From assembly GCA_910579225.1 (NCBI GenBank), contig CAJTTI010000029.1:1-15428 (forward strand): a DNA stretch of 15,428 nucleotides. The letters run 5' to 3'. A model generated the notes under the pieces. It was given only the letters and a program-made list of their open reading frames with translations, ran no database searches and was not told the origin of the DNA. This document shows, one piece after another, positions 13,939-15,428 of the stretch (its first letter is position 1; each line of letters begins with the position of its first letter). A program made the translations under genes and the position numbers. The stretch comes from an uncultured Lachnospiraceae bacterium (GTDB taxonomy: Bacteria; Bacillota; Clostridia; Lachnospirales; Lachnospiraceae).

Positions 13939-15428
13939 TTGGTTGAATGGCTGAAAAACGCAATATTTTATGAGATTTATCCCCAGTCCTTTGCGGATAC
14001 AAACGCAGACGGCATCGGTGATATCCAGGGAATTATCGATCATCTGGACTATATCAAGGAGCTTGGATGCAATGCCCTGTGGCTGAATCCCTGCTTTGAG
14101 TCTCCGTTTCTGGATGCGGGATACGATGTCTCCGATTACAGAAAGGTGGCTCCCCGGTACGGAACCAACTCTGACTTGAAACGTTTGTTTGAAGAGGCGC
14201 ACAGCCGCGATATACATGTGATGCTGGATTTGGTGCCCGGACACACTTCCTGGGATCATGAATGGTTTCAGGAGTCTTTGAAACCGGAGAAAAATCCCTA
14301 TTCCGGACGTTATGTATGGACCGACGATGCGTGGAAGGATTTTGACGGAGTCGGAAGCGTCAAAGGATTTCTTCGGGGTATGAGTGACCGAAACGGAAGC
14401 GTAGGAGTGAATTTCTACGCCCATCAGCCCTGCCTGAACTATGGTTTTTATGAGATCAACGATCCGGGCTGGCAAAAACCTATGGATTCGGAGGATGCTC
14501 TTGCCACCCGTGAGGCTATTAAGGATATTATGCGGTTCTGGCTGAAACTAGGCTGTGACGGATTTCGGGTGGATATGGCAGGTTCCCTGGTAAAGAACGA
14601 TCCCGAACAGGAAGGAACGATTGCCTTGTGGCAGGATTTCCGCAAGTTTCTGGATGAGGAATTCCCAGATGCAGCCATGATTTCCGAGTGGGGACAGCCG
14701 GACAGAAGCTTAAGATCCGGATACCACATGGATTTTATGCTTCATTTTGGCCCCAGTCATTATACGGATCTTTATCATGGGGACGACCCTTACTTTTCCC
14801 GTCAGGGCAAAGGAAATGCCAAAGCGTTCATTGATTACTATAAGATGTGCTATGAGCCCACCAACGGCAAGGGCATGATCTGTGTTCCGTCCGGAAATCA
14901 CGACATGGAACGCCTGACCAAATGGCTGGATACAGAAGAGGTAAAGATCGTGTTTGCCTTCCTGCTCTCTCTTCCGGGAGCGCCGTTTATCTATTATGGA
15001 GATGAGATCGGCATGCGGTATCTGGCAGATGTAACTTCTGTGGAAGGCGGTTATATAAGGACCGGTTCCCGTTCCCCCATGCAGTGGGACAGCGGCCTGA
15101 ACGCCGGTTTCTCTGATGGAAAAGAGGAGGATCTGTATATCCCCATCGATCCGGCAGAAGACCGTCCCACCGTGGAAAAGGCCATGTCAGATCCGGATTC
15201 GGTGTATCATGAAGTGAAGAAACTGATTGAGATCCGTAAAGCTACTCCGGTGCTGCAAAGTGAGGCCAGGATTGAATTTTTGTACTGCGAGGATCATGCG
15301 TATCCGCTTGCTTACCGCAGGATGGATGGACAGGACAGCGTGCTGATTGTACTGAATCCGTCCGGGAACGATGTATCCTTCCCATACGACGGAGCGCTGG
15401 AAGAGACGCTGTATCAGAATGGAGGAGA
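13939..15428 (+). CDS. GH13 family glycosidase (alpha-glucosidase/trehalose synthase-like), 3' end outside window
   Basis: Predicted alpha-glucan or alpha-glucoside hydrolase or transglycosidase, probably cytoplasmic since no signal peptide is present, acting on the imported sugar. It starts at TTG 13939, 8 bases after AGGAGGA (13924-13930); no ATG is available nearby. 496 codons are visible and the frame is open at the window edge. The beta/alpha barrel begins WLKNAIFYEIYPQSF and includes a calcium-loop motif DTNADGIGD (20-28). Catalytic residues are all visible: nucleophile Asp212 in GFRVDMAGS, acid/base Glu250 in ISEWGQP, and transition-state Asp322 in SGNHDMER. Region I reads DLVPGHTS, with Gly where most family members have Asn. 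The C-terminal beta domain starts near residue 440. Exact substrate (maltose, isomaltose, sucrose or trehalose) cannot be set from sequence. Confidence 0.93.
   Translation, partial: MVEWLKNAIFYEIYPQSFADTNADGIGDIQGIIDHLDYIKELGCNALWLNPCFESPFLDAGYDVSDYRKVAPRYGTNSDLKRLFEEAHSRDIHVMLDLVPGHTSWDHEWFQESLKPEKNPYSGRYVWTDDAWKDFDGVGSVKGFLRGMSDRNGSVGVNFYAHQPCLNYGFYEINDPGWQKPMDSEDALATREAIKDIMRFWLKLGCDGFRVDMAGSLVKNDPEQEGTIALWQDFRKFLDEEFPDAAMISEWGQPDRSLRSGYHMDFMLHFGPSHYTDLYHGDDPYFSRQGKGNAKAFIDYYKMCYEPTNGKGMICVPSGNHDMERLTKWLDTEEVKIVFAFLLSLPGAPFIYYGDEIGMRYLADVTSVEGGYIRTGSRSPMQWDSGLNAGFSDGKEEDLYIPIDPAEDRPTVEKAMSDPDSVYHEVKKLIEIRKATPVLQSEARIEFLYCEDHAYPLAYRRMDGQDSVLIVLNPSGNDVSFPYDGALEETLYQNGG

Noticed and set aside
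13807..14475. Open frame antisense to the ATPase remnant and GH13 gene
   Set aside because: The plus-strand frames show conserved family motifs throughout; no support for the antisense product.
1..15428. CRISPR arrays, insertion sequences, tRNA/rRNA genes, phage or defence genes
   Set aside because: No repeated spacer arrays, transposase frames, terminal repeats, cloverleaf-like segments or defence-type domains were seen on either strand.

Overview
The window looks like chromosomal DNA of a gut-type member of the Bacillota, most likely Lachnospiraceae. This is inferred from strong AGGAGG-type ribosome sites, a LexA with a Bacillus-type SOS box, a glutamate-type F-ATPase c subunit, and a LacI-regulated MsmEFGK-like sugar importer with an M15 peptidase nearby. 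No RNA genes, CRISPR arrays, insertion sequences or phage genes are visible.

Region 1 (1-1522) holds an M15B (VanY-like) D,D-carboxypeptidase and, converging on it with a 12-base overlap, lexA. lexA has its own promoter with an SOS box just downstream of the -10, so it should repress itself.

Region 2 (1669-7943) is a complete F1Fo ATP synthase operon driven from one recognisable promoter: a (atpB), c (atpE), b (atpF), a fused delta-alpha polypeptide, gamma (atpG), beta (atpD) and epsilon (atpC). atpI is absent. The delta-alpha fusion is the most unusual thing in the window. F1 needs three alpha but only one delta, so the fusion poses a stoichiometry problem. The c subunit keeps the essential Glu but lacks two of the Na+ ligands known from Ilyobacter, which favours H+ coupling.

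Region 3 (7972-15428) is a carbohydrate uptake and utilisation locus: a LacI-family regulator with a 22-base perfect palindrome over its own -10 and a strong terminator behind it, a sugar-binding lipoprotein, an internal terminator, two MalF/MalG-type permeases, a YesL (DUF624) membrane protein, an MsmK/UgpC-type ATPase, and a GH13 glycosidase that runs off the window end. The likely substrate is an alpha-glucoside. Three genes of this locus are broken as read: the binding protein has lost an internal block with a frame change, the YesL gene has a one-base-type frameshift, and the ATPase has lost its whole N-terminal nucleotide-binding core. Either the locus is decaying or the assembly has small errors here; the sequence alone cannot decide.
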